DNA of 32,015 bases from Candidatus Aristotella avistercoris (GCA_904397835.1 CAJFOV010000009.1:1-32015), one strand, 5' to 3'. Positions 7,072 through 16,396 are shown, counted from the first letter of the stretch. Numbers and translations are program-made. The notes: a model not told the origin generated them from the letters alone.

Positions 7072-7640
7072 AAATCATGTCCCTGATGTCAGGTGCTATA
7101 CGCCGCTGCACCGCCTTTCCTCTTCTGTTGGGAGCAGGCGACCCCTGGAAGCTGATCCCTGGGACTTGCCCGCCCAAGAATCCCTTGGCAGCAGAACCGC
7201 CACTGGAAGCAGTCAACTTCCAGTGGCGGTTCTTTTTTTCACAAATTCTGATTCTAGAACTGCAACAAGGGCGGGAGTTCGCCTGATCCTTTTGTAAGCG
7301 ATGGCGCCCGATCCAGCTGGTTTTAAGCGTTCAATGGAGAGCAGCAAACTGTCTCAAACTCCGGTCACTGTGCCGTCAAATCCTTTGATCCCAAGGAGCT
7401 GATGGTACCGAGCAAGCACTATATTTGAGCACATCTTAAACCAGCCAGCCCCAGGGGCTCTGCAGCCGTGGAATTCCAAATACAGAGATGAGATCGACGG
7501 CTGATCTCTCTTCTTTTTCCACTGCGCACCGCATGATGTGGCGGCTGATCCTCGTATAAACAGTTGCCAACCAAGCGGGTGGGATCGCTCTGCCGGGGCC
7601 GTCTGGCCAAGTCCAGCGCTCCATGTGCTGCGCCATTTGC
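7072..7640. other. Gene-free stretch downstream of the aldo/keto reductase
   Basis: There is no supported gene. It contains the strong terminator at 7193-7239 and a weaker plus-strand hairpin (GAGATC/GATCTC near 7486-7512, followed by TTCTTTTT). The rest looks like decayed or neutral sequence. Confidence 0.6.
7193..7239 (+). terminator. Terminator of the aldo/keto reductase
   Basis: A perfect 17-base stem (7193-7209 with 7217-7233) with a 7-base loop is followed by a run of Ts. This is one of the strongest terminators in the window. Confidence 0.92.
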
Positions 7641-8180
7641 TTATCTGGTATGTTGCCGCTTCCAGACAGCCTGTACCAGACGCTGACCCACCCAGCCGGA
7701 TAGAAGGCCCAGCAGGATCCCTGCCAGCACATCCGTGGGATAATGGACATAGAGATACAAACGGGAAAAGGCAATCAAGCTGGCCAACGCCAGTGCAGGA
7801 GCCCATAAACGGCTGCCACTTGTCCCTAGGGCCGCAACCGCTGCAAAAGCGGCCCCGGTGTGTCCAGAGGGAAAAGAAAAGTCCATTGGCCTGGGGATTA
7901 ACAGAGTTACAGACAGGTTGATATCACAGGGACGGATGCGGCCAATCAGGGGCTTTAGCAGAAAGTTGCAGCACACCACTTCAATTGCCAGCCCCACCGC
8001 CACGGCGGCTCCAACCCGGCGAGTTTTGGGGTGGAGCAGCAGTGCGCCAGACAAGAAAGCCCAACAGATCCCGCCATCCCCCAACCGGGTGATCAAGGGC
8101 ATCACCATATCCCCAAACCCACTGGCGAGATGCGCCTGGATCCAATCCAACACCGCCCAATCAAAATGCAACATGGTCAT
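7641..8180 (-). CDS. PAP2-family membrane phosphatase
   Basis: A 179-residue membrane phosphatase of the PAP2 superfamily, acting on lipid phosphates such as undecaprenyl pyrophosphate or phosphatidic acid at the outer face. All three signature parts are present: Lys76-x6-Arg83-Pro84 (KPLIGRIRP), PSGH at 104-107, and Arg140-x5-His146-x3-Asp150 (SRLYLYVHYPTD). About five helices are visible. AGGAG lies five bases before the ATG at 8180; a second ATG two codons later (8174) with GAGGTG upstream is an equal alternative. It is a lone gene separated from the EamA gene by a terminator. The substrate cannot be told from sequence; undecaprenyl pyrophosphate recycling is the commonest role for such short copies. 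Confidence 0.9.
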   Translation of the reverse strand: MTMLHFDWAVLDWIQAHLASGFGDMVMPLITRLGDGGICWAFLSGALLLHPKTRRVGAAVAVGLAIEVVCCNFLLKPLIGRIRPCDINLSVTLLIPRPMDFSFPSGHTGAAFAAVAALGTSGSRLWAPALALASLIAFSRLYLYVHYPTDVLAGILLGLLSGWVGQRLVQAVWKRQHTR

Positions 8181-8265
8181 CACCTCTCCTATCAGAGTTT
8201 CTCTTTGGATGGGCTTAGTATAACCGACATCTTTAAACCATGCCTCTGAAATAGTTAAAAAGAGC

Positions 8266-8301
8266 ATAAAATGGACGGAGTGTCCTTTGAACACTCCGCC
8301 C
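8266..8301 (-). terminator. Terminator of the response regulator-EamA operon
   Basis: An 11-base stem with one mismatch (8273-8283 with 8291-8301) and a 7-base loop is followed on the minus strand by ATTTTAT. It lies between the EamA stop and the PAP2 start. Confidence 0.75.
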
Positions 8302-8330
8302 ATGGAGGAATGCAATCGTCCTGCTGCATC

Positions 8331-9194
8331 TCACAATAACATGGCCAATGTACCCGCTGTAATGAGCGCCAGTCCACTACCTGACCGAAGAGTCAGTTTT
8401 TCCCGGAATACCAGATAGGAGAAGGCCACTGTCACCAGGATACTCAACTTGTCAATGGGAACTACCACACTGGCTGGCCCCTCCTGCAGTGCGCGAAAGT
8501 AGCACAGCCATGAGGCACCAGTGGCAAGGCCAGAGAGACAGATAAAAGCCAGCTCCCTGCCAGGGACCTGCCGCACCTGTTGGATCTTGCCCGTCACCAA
8601 CACCATTCCCCATGCCATCACCAACACCACAGCAGTACGGATGGCTGTTCCTAGGTTGGACTCCACCCCCAGAATGCCCACTTTACCCAAAATAGCAGTG
8701 AGGCTGGCGAACAAGGCGGATCCAAAGGCATAGACAATCCAGGATCGCCCACGGGGTGCAGCGGTTGTTCCCTGGGATTTTTTCTCGATCATGAGAGCTG
8801 TTCCCACGCCAATGAGAAGCACACCAATCCCTTGAAAAGGGCCAATGGGTTCTCCCAGCAACAGAAAGGCCAACAAGATGGTCAAAACCGTGCTGGATTT
8901 GTCAATGGGCACCACCTGGTTGATGTTACCCAACTGCAGAGCTTTAAAGTAACACAGCCAAGAGGCCCCGGTGGCAAGGCCTGAGAGAATCAAAAACAGC
9001 AATGTTTCCCCCTGGATCTGCCCCATATCCCCCTGAGATCCTGCAACAAACACCATAATCCATGCAAATACCAGCACGATTATGGTGCGGATGGCAGTGG
9101 CCACAGTGGAATCTGTCTTTTGTATGCCACATTTGGCCAGAATGGCCGTCACTCCGGCAAAAAAGGCGGAGCCGGCAGCGTAAAACAGCCACAT
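8331..9194 (-). CDS. EamA/DMT-family transporter with near-duplicate halves
   Basis: A 287-residue, ten-helix transporter of the drug/metabolite superfamily made of two EamA units. The halves are unusually alike: each has an ATAIRT or GTAIRT segment, then GLATGASWLCYF(K/R)ALQ and VVPIDK, which points to a recent internal duplication or strong constraint. Relatives export amino acids, metabolites or drugs; the substrate is unknown. The ATG at 9194 is preceded by GGGAGGAGATGGAGAGCAG, a rather distant site. It follows the response regulator by 23 bases and shares its terminator at 8266-8301, so the two form an operon and the regulator may control it. Confidence 0.9.
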   Translation of the reverse strand: MWLFYAAGSAFFAGVTAILAKCGIQKTDSTVATAIRTIIVLVFAWIMVFVAGSQGDMGQIQGETLLFLILSGLATGASWLCYFKALQLGNINQVVPIDKSSTVLTILLAFLLLGEPIGPFQGIGVLLIGVGTALMIEKKSQGTTAAPRGRSWIVYAFGSALFASLTAILGKVGILGVESNLGTAIRTAVVLVMAWGMVLVTGKIQQVRQVPGRELAFICLSGLATGASWLCYFRALQEGPASVVVPIDKLSILVTVAFSYLVFREKLTLRSGSGLALITAGTLAMLL

Positions 9195-9217
9195 CTGCTC
9201 TCCATCTCCTCCCGTTT

Positions 9218-9907
9218 CTACTGCCCTTTGAGCCGGTAGCCTGCGCCCCACACAGTTTGAATATACTGGGGCTTTGCGGGATCCTTTTCGATCTTTTCGC
9301 GGATGCGATTGATATGTACTGCCACTGTGGCATTATCCCCCATGGCATCCAATCCCCAAATCTGTTCATAGAGCTCTTCACGGCTAGAGACCACATCCAG
9401 ATGGAGCATAAGAAATAACAACAAGGCATACTCCTTGTTCTTCAGCTCCACCTCCCGGCCATCCACTTGAACCCGGCGTGTCTGGGTGTTCAGCTGAATC
9501 CCCCCCACCTGCAGCTGTGCGCGCTGCTTGCGGCTGCCTGTCAGCCGGGCATATTGGGCCAAATGAGCCTTGACCCGAGCAACCAGTACACTGGGAGAAA
9601 AGGGCTTTTCAATATAGTCATCCGCCCCCAAACCCAGCCTGCGGATCTTATCGATGTCCTCCCTGCGGGCGGTTACCAGCAAAATGGGCACGTCTGTCTC
9701 TTCACGCAGCCGCCTACAGATAGAAAAGCCATCCATTCCCGGCAGCATCAGGTCCAGCAAGATCAGGTCAAATTCTCCGCTGAGCCCTCTGGCAAGCCCG
9801 GTTTTTCCATCGGCGGCGACTTCCACCTGGTAGCTGTTCAACTCCAGATAATCCCGCTCAATGGTTGCAATATCCTCATCATCCTCAACAATCAGAATTT
9901 TTTGCAT
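9218..9907 (-). CDS. OmpR/PhoB-family response regulator (orphan)
   Basis: A 229-residue two-domain response regulator. The receiver domain has the acidic pair in VEDDED near residues 8-12, the phosphate-accepting Asp52 in LLDLMLPGMDG, Thr79 and Lys101 (EKPFSP). The C-terminal winged helix (about 130-229) includes LKNKEYALLLFLMLH and ends with TVWGAGYRLKG, the OmpR signature. The ATG at 9907 has GGGAGGAGATGCCAC upstream. No histidine kinase gene lies on either side, which is unusual for this class; the next gene is a transporter. The kinase may be elsewhere or lost; see the relic-like region upstream. Confidence 0.95.
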   Translation of the reverse strand: MQKILIVEDDEDIATIERDYLELNSYQVEVAADGKTGLARGLSGEFDLILLDLMLPGMDGFSICRRLREETDVPILLVTARREDIDKIRRLGLGADDYIEKPFSPSVLVARVKAHLAQYARLTGSRKQRAQLQVGGIQLNTQTRRVQVDGREVELKNKEYALLLFLMLHLDVVSSREELYEQIWGLDAMGDNATVAVHINRIREKIEKDPAKPQYIQTVWGAGYRLKGQ

Positions 9908-10882
9908 GTGGCATCTCCTCCCTGTCAAAGGTCAGTTCAACTGCCGGCCCCCTGCTGCCTGCGGCTTGGCCCTTCCCACCAGCTGAGCTGCCGCCATCCC
10001 CCAAAACCGGAGCCCAATGCATCGCCAGCTGGGCCACACCAGCACGTGGTAGCTCCACAATATCAACAACCAGTGATATGGGCGCAAACAACAGAATATT
10101 GGGCCCCAACAGGTCTTTGCCAATGGCCGCTGCGGGGCCGCCTTTGGAGACATATAATAGCCCACAGACACACAACAAGGGTGCGCTGCATCGGTTTTTA
10201 GTTGTAGCACCCGGTCCTCTCTTATCATAGCACAATCTTTCCAAGGAATCTTAAACTGTGGATAAACTCATGGCTACAGGGCCGTCCTTTTGCCGCTGTC
10301 TGCGTTTTCTCCCAGGCCTCCCACAACTTCTCACCACCGATGCTCCACACCTGGGTGATGCCCTCTATGGATATGGCTGTCGGGATTGACCAGCCTGATC
10401 TGAGGGCGGCGCTGACACAGCACATGCCTTGGATGGGACAAACCAGCCATACCTGCCATGGCCCTCCAAAGGGCCGGTTCGCCTGCAATTCCAAACGATG
10501 GTTGGTTCATCGCTCTGGGGATACGCCGGTTTCCCAGCAGCCTCTTTGGCCGGCCATGGGATCTGTCCCAGCGCATCCCCACTCCCATTGGGCCATTAGA
10601 TGGTGGCAACGGTTTCAAATTCATTTCTACTTCAAAAATCATTTATCTTTGGTTTAAGAATGGCAGCAGAAGAAAGAATAAAATAAAAGATATGTGACGG
10701 TGGGCCCGGGGCTTCACCAGGGCTTTCCTTTGGCCCCAATCCCCTCCAGCATCTGTGGGCCCTGTCCAGTTTTGCCCCCGTGGTTCTGTCTCTGATAATG
10801 AACCCCTTTGCCCTATAGAGATGGGGCTTCGCCGGACAGGCCCTTATCTGTTGTTCCATCGCATCCTGAGGAGGTCCTGCCC
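9908..10882. other. Long gene-poor region with promoter for the response regulator
   Basis: No convincing gene is seen in 975 bases. From 9908 to 10217 the minus strand has overlapping open frames, one with a hydrophobic segment (GPNILLFAPISLVV), but none has a ribosome site or complete domain; a degraded membrane gene is possible. From 10245 to 10880 only small hairpins are visible, such as GGCCCT/AGGGCC near 10459-10475. No RNA gene is recognised. Confidence 0.5.
10224..10232 (-). promoter_or_regulatory. Extended -10 promoter driving the response regulator
   Basis: On the minus strand TGC-TATGAT reads as an extended -10 element; no good -35 is present. Transcription would start about 310 bases before the response regulator ATG, giving an unusually long leader. 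Confidence 0.4.
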
Positions 10883-12271
10883 TTGAACCGCTACCAAAAA
10901 CTCATCTCCAACACGGCGCTGTTTGGCATCAGCACCTTTGCGTCCAAATTTTTGACCTTTCTCCTGACACCTTTTTATACCCGTGTGCTCTCCAGTGCGG
11001 AGTACGGGGTGGCCGACCTACTGGTGCAGACCGGCAATCTGCTGATCCCCCTGGCCTCTATCGGCATCGCCAACGGGGTGATCCGGTTCGGGTTGGAGCG
11101 CAGCAGCAACAAAAACGGCGTCTTTACCACCGGGATTGTGACCACCCTGGTGGGATTTTTGCTGCTGTTGGCCTTTTCGCCCCTACTGGGACGGCTGGAA
11201 TTTCTCTCAGGCAATCTGTGGCTGGTGCTGCTCTACGTGCTGATGGCCAACCTGCACTCCGTCTGCAACCAGTTTGCCCGCGCTATGGGGCATGTGCGCC
11301 TCTTTGCCGTGGACGGCGTACTGTGCACCGGCCTGGTGATCCTCCTGAACATCCTATTCCTATCGGTCTTTTCCATGGGGGCAACGGGCTACATGCTGGC
11401 CAATGTTCTCTCTGACGGGCTGTCAGCCCTATTTGTGTTCCTAAAGGCCCGTCAGTGGCAATACATCAGCCTACCGTCCCTTTCCAAGGGCGAGGTCTCC
11501 GGCATGCTCCGGTACAGTGCTCCCCTGGTCCCCAGCAACCTGTGCACCTGGATCATCAACATCTCGGACCGCTATCTGATCGCCCTGCTCATTGGCAACG
11601 CCGCCAATGGCATCTATGTGGTGGCCACCAAAGTGCCCAATGTCCTGTTGCTGGTCTCCAGCATCTTCACCTCTGCCTGGCAGCTCTCCGCCCTGGCGGA
11701 CCAGCCCCGTCGGGAGAAGGAGCGGTTCTTTTCCAACGTGTTTTCCGCCTATTCCGCCATTGCCCTTGTGGCGGCCTCTGGCGTCATCATGACCGCACAG
11801 CTCTCCACCCAACTGTTGGCCGCGCCGGACTACTACGAGGCATGGCGGTATGTCCCTGTGCTCACCTTGGCTACGACCTTCGCCTGCCTGGGTTCCTTCT
11901 TCTCCTCTGTCTATATGGTGGAGCGGCGCAGCACAGCCACCCTGGCCACCACCCTGCTGGGCGCGGCTTGCAACCTCATTGGGAACCTGCTGTTGATCCC
12001 CGTCTGGGGCTCTATGGGGGCCGCCATCTCCACCTTGGTCAGCTATCTTGTGATGTTTGTAGTGCGGGCGGTCCATACCCGCTCTATGCTGCACATCCGT
12101 TGGAACTTTTTTAAACTGTTCTGCAGTGTCCTGCTGCTGGGCCTACAGTGTGCCCTCATGGAGCGGAACGTCACCCTGTGGCCCCTGTGGTCAGGGGTTT
12201 GTTTTGTGGGGGTTTTGGCCATCAACAGCGCCCCCCTATGGCGCGCAGTCAAAAAGTCCGTTGGGCGGTGA
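10883..12271 (+). CDS. Polysaccharide flippase (Wzx/MATE-like)
   Basis: A 462-residue, roughly 12-14 helix membrane protein of the polysaccharide biosynthesis/Wzx flippase group. It opens with KLISNTALFGISTFASKFLT and FLLTPFYTRVLSSAEYGVAD, the hallmark start of such flippases. Later segments such as PSNLCTWIINISDRYLIALL match the mid-protein repeat. Flippases move undecaprenyl-linked sugar units across the membrane for capsule, teichoic acid or exopolysaccharide assembly. The TTG at 10883 is selected because GAGGAGG lies seven bases upstream; an ATG 25 codons earlier has no site. It stands alone, with no glycosyltransferase or polymerase next to it, so its pathway partners must be elsewhere. 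A strong terminator follows at 12361. Confidence 0.88.
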   Translation: MNRYQKLISNTALFGISTFASKFLTFLLTPFYTRVLSSAEYGVADLLVQTGNLLIPLASIGIANGVIRFGLERSSNKNGVFTTGIVTTLVGFLLLLAFSPLLGRLEFLSGNLWLVLLYVLMANLHSVCNQFARAMGHVRLFAVDGVLCTGLVILLNILFLSVFSMGATGYMLANVLSDGLSALFVFLKARQWQYISLPSLSKGEVSGMLRYSAPLVPSNLCTWIINISDRYLIALLIGNAANGIYVVATKVPNVLLLVSSIFTSAWQLSALADQPRREKERFFSNVFSAYSAIALVAASGVIMTAQLSTQLLAAPDYYEAWRYVPVLTLATTFACLGSFFSSVYMVERRSTATLATTLLGAACNLIGNLLLIPVWGSMGAAISTLVSYLVMFVVRAVHTRSMLHIRWNFFKLFCSVLLLGLQCALMERNVTLWPLWSGVCFVGVLAINSAPLWRAVKKSVGR

Positions 12272-12360
12272 GGATGATCCCCGTTTGGCACTGCCACCCC
12301 TCTCCGCCCCCAAGGGAGAGTTGGCCACCGATGTGTCATTTTTCCAATATACAAAACAGC

Positions 12361-12396
12361 GCGCGGTCCCCATGATGGGGACCGCGCTATTTTATT
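12361..12396 (+). terminator. Terminator of the flippase gene
   Basis: GCGCGGTCCCC (12361-12371) pairs perfectly with GGGGACCGCGC (12377-12387) around ATGAT and is followed by TATTTTATT. It can also face the convergent amidase. Confidence 0.85.
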
Positions 12397-12485
12397 CTTC
12401 CCCGAGCTCCACTCCGATGAAAGGTTTCAGCAACATCCAACACCGTCCGTCAATGAATACGGCACGGGGGAGGAGGTCCCTGCCC

Positions 12486-14309
12486 CTAGCATTTCCGGCG
12501 GCGGCGCATCCACCACACAATTCCGCCGGTTCCTGCACCTGTCAGGACTATGCCCCCAATCCACCAGTGGGCAGTGCTCTGCTGGTCCACCTCCACCGGT
12601 TGGAGGCGGGCAATCAGCACATTCAACCAGGCCTGGCGGAGGGATTCCAACAGTTCCTGGGCGCGCACCGTCAAATTTCCCTCATAGGAGGGGGATGCTT
12701 CCAGCCAGTCACCGATGCTCTCGTAGGCCGTCAACAGTCCTTCTTCACCGGTCAGAAGCGAACTCTCTATCTCCTCCGACCCATACCAGGATACCAGCTC
12801 CTGAACCGCCTCTGGAATCTCATAGAGGCTGTCGGCGTCCTCTGGGGAGGTCACGGCCCCCTCCAAAGCCTGTTCTATCCCGTAGCCAATCTGGAGGAGC
12901 AGCGTGTCCTCTCCAGCTCCGGCCAACAGCTCCACCCCCATGGGCAGCCCGTCGGAATCCATCCCCATGGGCAGGGATAGCTCCGGGAACCCGGTCACCG
13001 GCGCAAAAAGGCTGGTGTTGTTGTACAGCGCACTGGCGTCTTCCAGTTCCATCACCCGGTTGCGCATAGAGGAAAAGATCAAAACGTCCACCTGCGCCTC
13101 ATCCATACAGGCCAGCAGGTGCTCCCGATACTCCTCTTTCTCCTGAGTCTGCCAGGCCAGGTAGTTGCTGCTCTCCACCTCCTGCACCGTATAGCCGTTG
13201 TTGTAATCTGCCAGAACGCGCAGACCTTGGGCCAACTGGGCAAAGCTGCGGATGGATGCGCTGGTCCCCTGGATATATTGGTCAAAGTAGGCTGCAAAGG
13301 TCCACCCGCTCATGGTGGCAGAGGGGATGTCCGCATATTCCGCCGTATACACCTCATCCAGGTAGACAACCTCTGCCCCCTGTTCCTCCAGGAGTTCCAA
13401 AAGTTCCAAAAAGCACGCCGAGACCTCCTCATCACAGTACAGGTCTCCATCGATGCCGCATAGCTGTATGACCACCCCGACGGTGAGTCCATCCAACACC
13501 TCCACGTCCAAATCCTGGACACAGTCCGTCCCTGCCAGCAGGTCATATAGGACGGTCAGATCCTCCATAGAACGGGCCATGGGTCCGGCTGTGTCCCGCT
13601 CATAGTCATAGGGCAGGATTCCCTCCTGGGAGAGGGATCCCTTGGTAGGCCGCAGGGCCACCACGCCATTGGCCACGGCAGGCAGGCGCAGGGAGGAGTT
13701 GGTATCGGTCCCCAGGGCCCCCACACACAAGGAAAGGGCCAGGCAGACAGCGCTGCCGCCAGAGGATCCATAGGAGGAGTAGCCAATTTGATAGGCGTTC
13801 TGCACCGTTCCATAGTCGCTCTCCGACCGGGAGGCCTGCATGGCCAACAGATCCATATTGGATTTTGCCACCACAATGGCCCCCGCATCCAACAGCGCCT
13901 GCACCACCGGTGCATTTTCTGCCGGATAGCTGTCCGCCAGGAGCTGGGTCCCCCCTGTGGTGGGCATGCCCACCACGTCAATGTTGTCCTTTACCACAAT
14001 GGGCAGCCCGAAGAGCAGGCTCGTACGGCCGGATTGCTGGTACTGCACATCGCAGGCCCTGGCCTGGTCCAAAGCGGTGTCGTTGACGGTAATGACACAT
14101 TCATATTCTGTCCCATAGGCCTCCAGCCGCTCCAAAAAGAGGACCATGATGGTCTCATAGGTCAACAGCCCATTGTCCACCGCCTGCTGCAGCTCCACAA
14201 TGGACAGGTCCGTAATATCCACCGGCGCCTGTGTGGCAGCCTTCGCCCTGGTGGGAAATAGACAAAATAACATCAGTAGGGTGCTCACCACCGCAATCCA
14301 TCGCTTCAT
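12486..14309 (-). CDS. Secreted, membrane-anchored amidase-signature enzyme
   Basis: A 607-residue amidase-signature protein, about 100 residues longer than the common form. An N-terminal signal peptide runs to about residue 24 (cleavage near AKA), and a C-terminal helix, WWIGGIVLTGAGTGGIVWWM, is followed by RRRRKC, so the enzyme is probably held on the outer face of the membrane. The catalytic triad can be placed as Lys107 (VVKDN), Ser182 (GSSGG) and Ser206, with spacings of 75 and 24 residues as in known members such as FAAH. The nucleophile loop reads GTDTNSSLRLP instead of the usual DTGGSIR, so both oxyanion-loop glycines are replaced. Activity and substrate are therefore uncertain; a peptide or cell-wall amide is possible. 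AGGAG precedes the ATG. It is a single gene. Confidence 0.9.
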   Translation of the reverse strand: MKRWIAVVSTLLMLFCLFPTRAKAATQAPVDITDLSIVELQQAVDNGLLTYETIMVLFLERLEAYGTEYECVITVNDTALDQARACDVQYQQSGRTSLLFGLPIVVKDNIDVVGMPTTGGTQLLADSYPAENAPVVQALLDAGAIVVAKSNMDLLAMQASRSESDYGTVQNAYQIGYSSYGSSGGSAVCLALSLCVGALGTDTNSSLRLPAVANGVVALRPTKGSLSQEGILPYDYERDTAGPMARSMEDLTVLYDLLAGTDCVQDLDVEVLDGLTVGVVIQLCGIDGDLYCDEEVSACFLELLELLEEQGAEVVYLDEVYTAEYADIPSATMSGWTFAAYFDQYIQGTSASIRSFAQLAQGLRVLADYNNGYTVQEVESSNYLAWQTQEKEEYREHLLACMDEAQVDVLIFSSMRNRVMELEDASALYNNTSLFAPVTGFPELSLPMGMDSDGLPMGVELLAGAGEDTLLLQIGYGIEQALEGAVTSPEDADSLYEIPEAVQELVSWYGSEEIESSLLTGEEGLLTAYESIGDWLEASPSYEGNLTVRAQELLESLRQAWLNVLIARLQPVEVDQQSTAHWWIGGIVLTGAGTGGIVWWMRRRRKC

Positions 14310-14723
14310 TGGCGTCTCTCCTGCCTCTCCAAAATCCTCGTTTTTGATAATATCACGGATTAAGACAATCTTAAAGAATTGTTTTAAATTTTTTTCGTTT
14401 TTTGGGTGATGGATTTATGATGGTTGTATGAATTTCAGCTCTGACACTGCCCCCTACTGTTGCATTCCAGACCCGTTGGACATCAAAATGGAGCGGTGCC
14501 GCCAATTGCAGCACCGCTCCCAGAACAGTTTTAAATTGTGTATACCAGCCCTCTCTCCGGCATGATTTTTAGAGAATCTCCTACAGAAACATTGCAACAG
14601 CAACAGGACAAAGAAAGGTGAGGTAGGCTTTCATTCCTCTTTGCCCCCTGTCCTTGAGGAGAAACAAAGGGGGCTGGCTGTTCACCCATGGTTCATCCCC
14701 CTTGTCCATTTGCAACGGCGATT
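14310..14723. other. Intergenic stretch between amidase and MATE exporter
   Basis: No gene is supported in 414 bases. It holds the hairpin at 14490-14520 that can end the MATE transcript, and an AT-rich part (14335-14400) where the amidase promoter should lie. Confidence 0.55.
14485..14520 (-). terminator. Probable terminator of the MATE gene
   Basis: GGAGCGGTGC (14490-14499) pairs with GCACCGCTCC (14511-14520), with an 11-base loop. On the minus strand it is followed by ATTTTG. The distance from the MATE stop, about 200 bases, is rather long. Confidence 0.5.
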
Positions 14724-16103
14724 CTATTCCGCCGTTGCATGCACCTGGATCTGGTCCAGCGCATGGCGGAACTGATGGCGAAAGAGCAATGCGGTAAACA
14801 CCACAGCCAGGGTGTCCGCAACAGGTTCCGCCAGATAGATGGCCGTGGTGGGATTCCCCGGAAGCAGGTAGGGCATGATGTAGATCAGGGGGATCAGCAG
14901 TACAAACTTGCGCACCACTGCCACTGCGATGGATGCCTTTGCGTTGCCCAGGGCGTTAAAGCACATCTGGCAGGCAATCTGAATGCCAAAGAGGAGGGAT
15001 GCTCCCAGGTAGATCCGCAGCGCCGACTGAGAGAAAGCCACCAGTTCTGGCGAGGAGGTGAAGATCGCCGCAAAAAGCTGGGGAAACGCCATCACTGCCA
15101 CCCACAGAATAGCCGAGTAACACAGGCTGGCTTTGAGCAGCAGTTGGAAGGTTTCCTTCACCCGCTGGGGGTTCTTGGCCCCGTAGTTGTAGCTGATGAT
15201 GGGCTGGGCCCCTTGGCCCAGCCCCTGGAGGGGCAGCAGGGCAAACTGCATGACACTGGTCAGGATGGTCATGGCCCCCACAGCGATATCACCACCGTAT
15301 TTGAGCAGAGAGGAATTGAAACAGACAGAGATGACACTCTCGCTGGCCTGCATAATAAAGGTGGCCAGCCCCAGGGCCAGGCAGGGAAGAATCACCTTGG
15401 GCTGCAGCCGAATATTTTTGATCCGCAGCCGCAGCATTGTCCGTCTGCCAAACAGGAAGGCCAGCACCCACAGGCAGGACAGGGCCTGGGAGAGAACTGT
15501 CGCCAGGGCAGCGCCCTTGACCCCCATATCAAAGGTAAAAATAAAGAGGGGATCCAACACAATGTTGCACACCGCCCCCAGCAGAACAGAGAGCATGCCG
15601 GTGCGCGCAAAGCCTTGGGCGGTAATAAAGGAGTTCATCCCCAGGGTCAGCTCCACAAAAATGGTCCCCAGGGCGTAGATATTCATGTAATCGGTAGCAT
15701 AGCCAATGGTGTTTTCACTGGCGCCAAAGGCCATCAAAAACTCCCGGTTGTAAAGCAGGAGCACAGCGGTCAATACCACGGAGATGAGTATTTGCATGGC
15801 AAAACAGTTGCCCAAGATCGTTTCCCCATCCTGGTGGTCCCCCTTCCCCATGGCGATGGAGGCCCTGGGTGCGCCGCCGTAGCCCACCAGGGCCGCAAAG
15901 GCGGATACCACCAAAATGATGGGCATACAGACCCCCACACCGGTCAGCGCCATGGCGCCTACCCCCGGAATATGACCGATGTAGATCCGGTCCACAATGT
16001 TGTAGAGCATGTTGATGAGCTGCGCTGCCACTGTGGGCAACGCCAGCCGGAGCATGAGTTTTCCCACAGGCTCTTTGGCCAAAAAGTCCTTTTCTTCTGT
16101 CAC
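14724..16103 (-). CDS. MATE-family multidrug exporter
   Basis: A 459-residue, 12-helix efflux protein of the MATE family, close in style to the DinF/MepA-like clostridial group. The N-terminal pattern KLMLRLALPTVAAQLINMLY, then NIVDRIYIGHIPGVGAMALT, and the mid-protein LLPLQGLGQGAQPIISYNYGA are diagnostic. Such proteins export cationic drugs and metabolites using a sodium or proton gradient. The start is taken as the GTG at 16103, with GAGAGGGG upstream; an ATG sixteen codons earlier (16151) lacks a ribosome site but cannot be excluded. It is a lone gene upstream of nothing co-directional until the amidase. No regulator adjoins it. Confidence 0.92.
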   Translation of the reverse strand: MTEEKDFLAKEPVGKLMLRLALPTVAAQLINMLYNIVDRIYIGHIPGVGAMALTGVGVCMPIILVVSAFAALVGYGGAPRASIAMGKGDHQDGETILGNCFAMQILISVVLTAVLLLYNREFLMAFGASENTIGYATDYMNIYALGTIFVELTLGMNSFITAQGFARTGMLSVLLGAVCNIVLDPLFIFTFDMGVKGAALATVLSQALSCLWVLAFLFGRRTMLRLRIKNIRLQPKVILPCLALGLATFIMQASESVISVCFNSSLLKYGGDIAVGAMTILTSVMQFALLPLQGLGQGAQPIISYNYGAKNPQRVKETFQLLLKASLCYSAILWVAVMAFPQLFAAIFTSSPELVAFSQSALRIYLGASLLFGIQIACQMCFNALGNAKASIAVAVVRKFVLLIPLIYIMPYLLPGNPTTAIYLAEPVADTLAVVFTALLFRHQFRHALDQIQVHATAE

Positions 16104-16396
16104 AGCGGATGTCCCCTCTCTGGTTCTATCAATCGAACCGGGCAGCTCCATGGCGTCAAGGAAAACGTTGGGTTTCTTTCCAAGCCCACAGTGAGGTGCT
16201 CCGGGTCAAAACGTTCTATTTAGAACTATTTTACCCTATTATTTTAGCACCTTCATGTTGCCCTTGCAAGAAAAAAATAAGAGAAAATCCAATTATTTCT
16301 CTGCCTGTAACTGGTAAATCTTACAAATGCATACGCCAACTTTTCTGCTATAAGGCACAAATTTTTGCCACCAAACTTTCATTCTCCCCAGGAAGA

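Noticed and set aside
9885..10244. 119-residue minus-strand frame upstream of the response regulator
   Set aside because: It overlaps the regulator start out of frame and has no ribosome site; kept only as a possible relic.
14688..16223. 511-residue open frame antisense to the MATE gene
   Set aside because: Rich in Gln, His and Gly in the way of antisense frames, with no ribosome site; the MATE protein on the other strand is clear.
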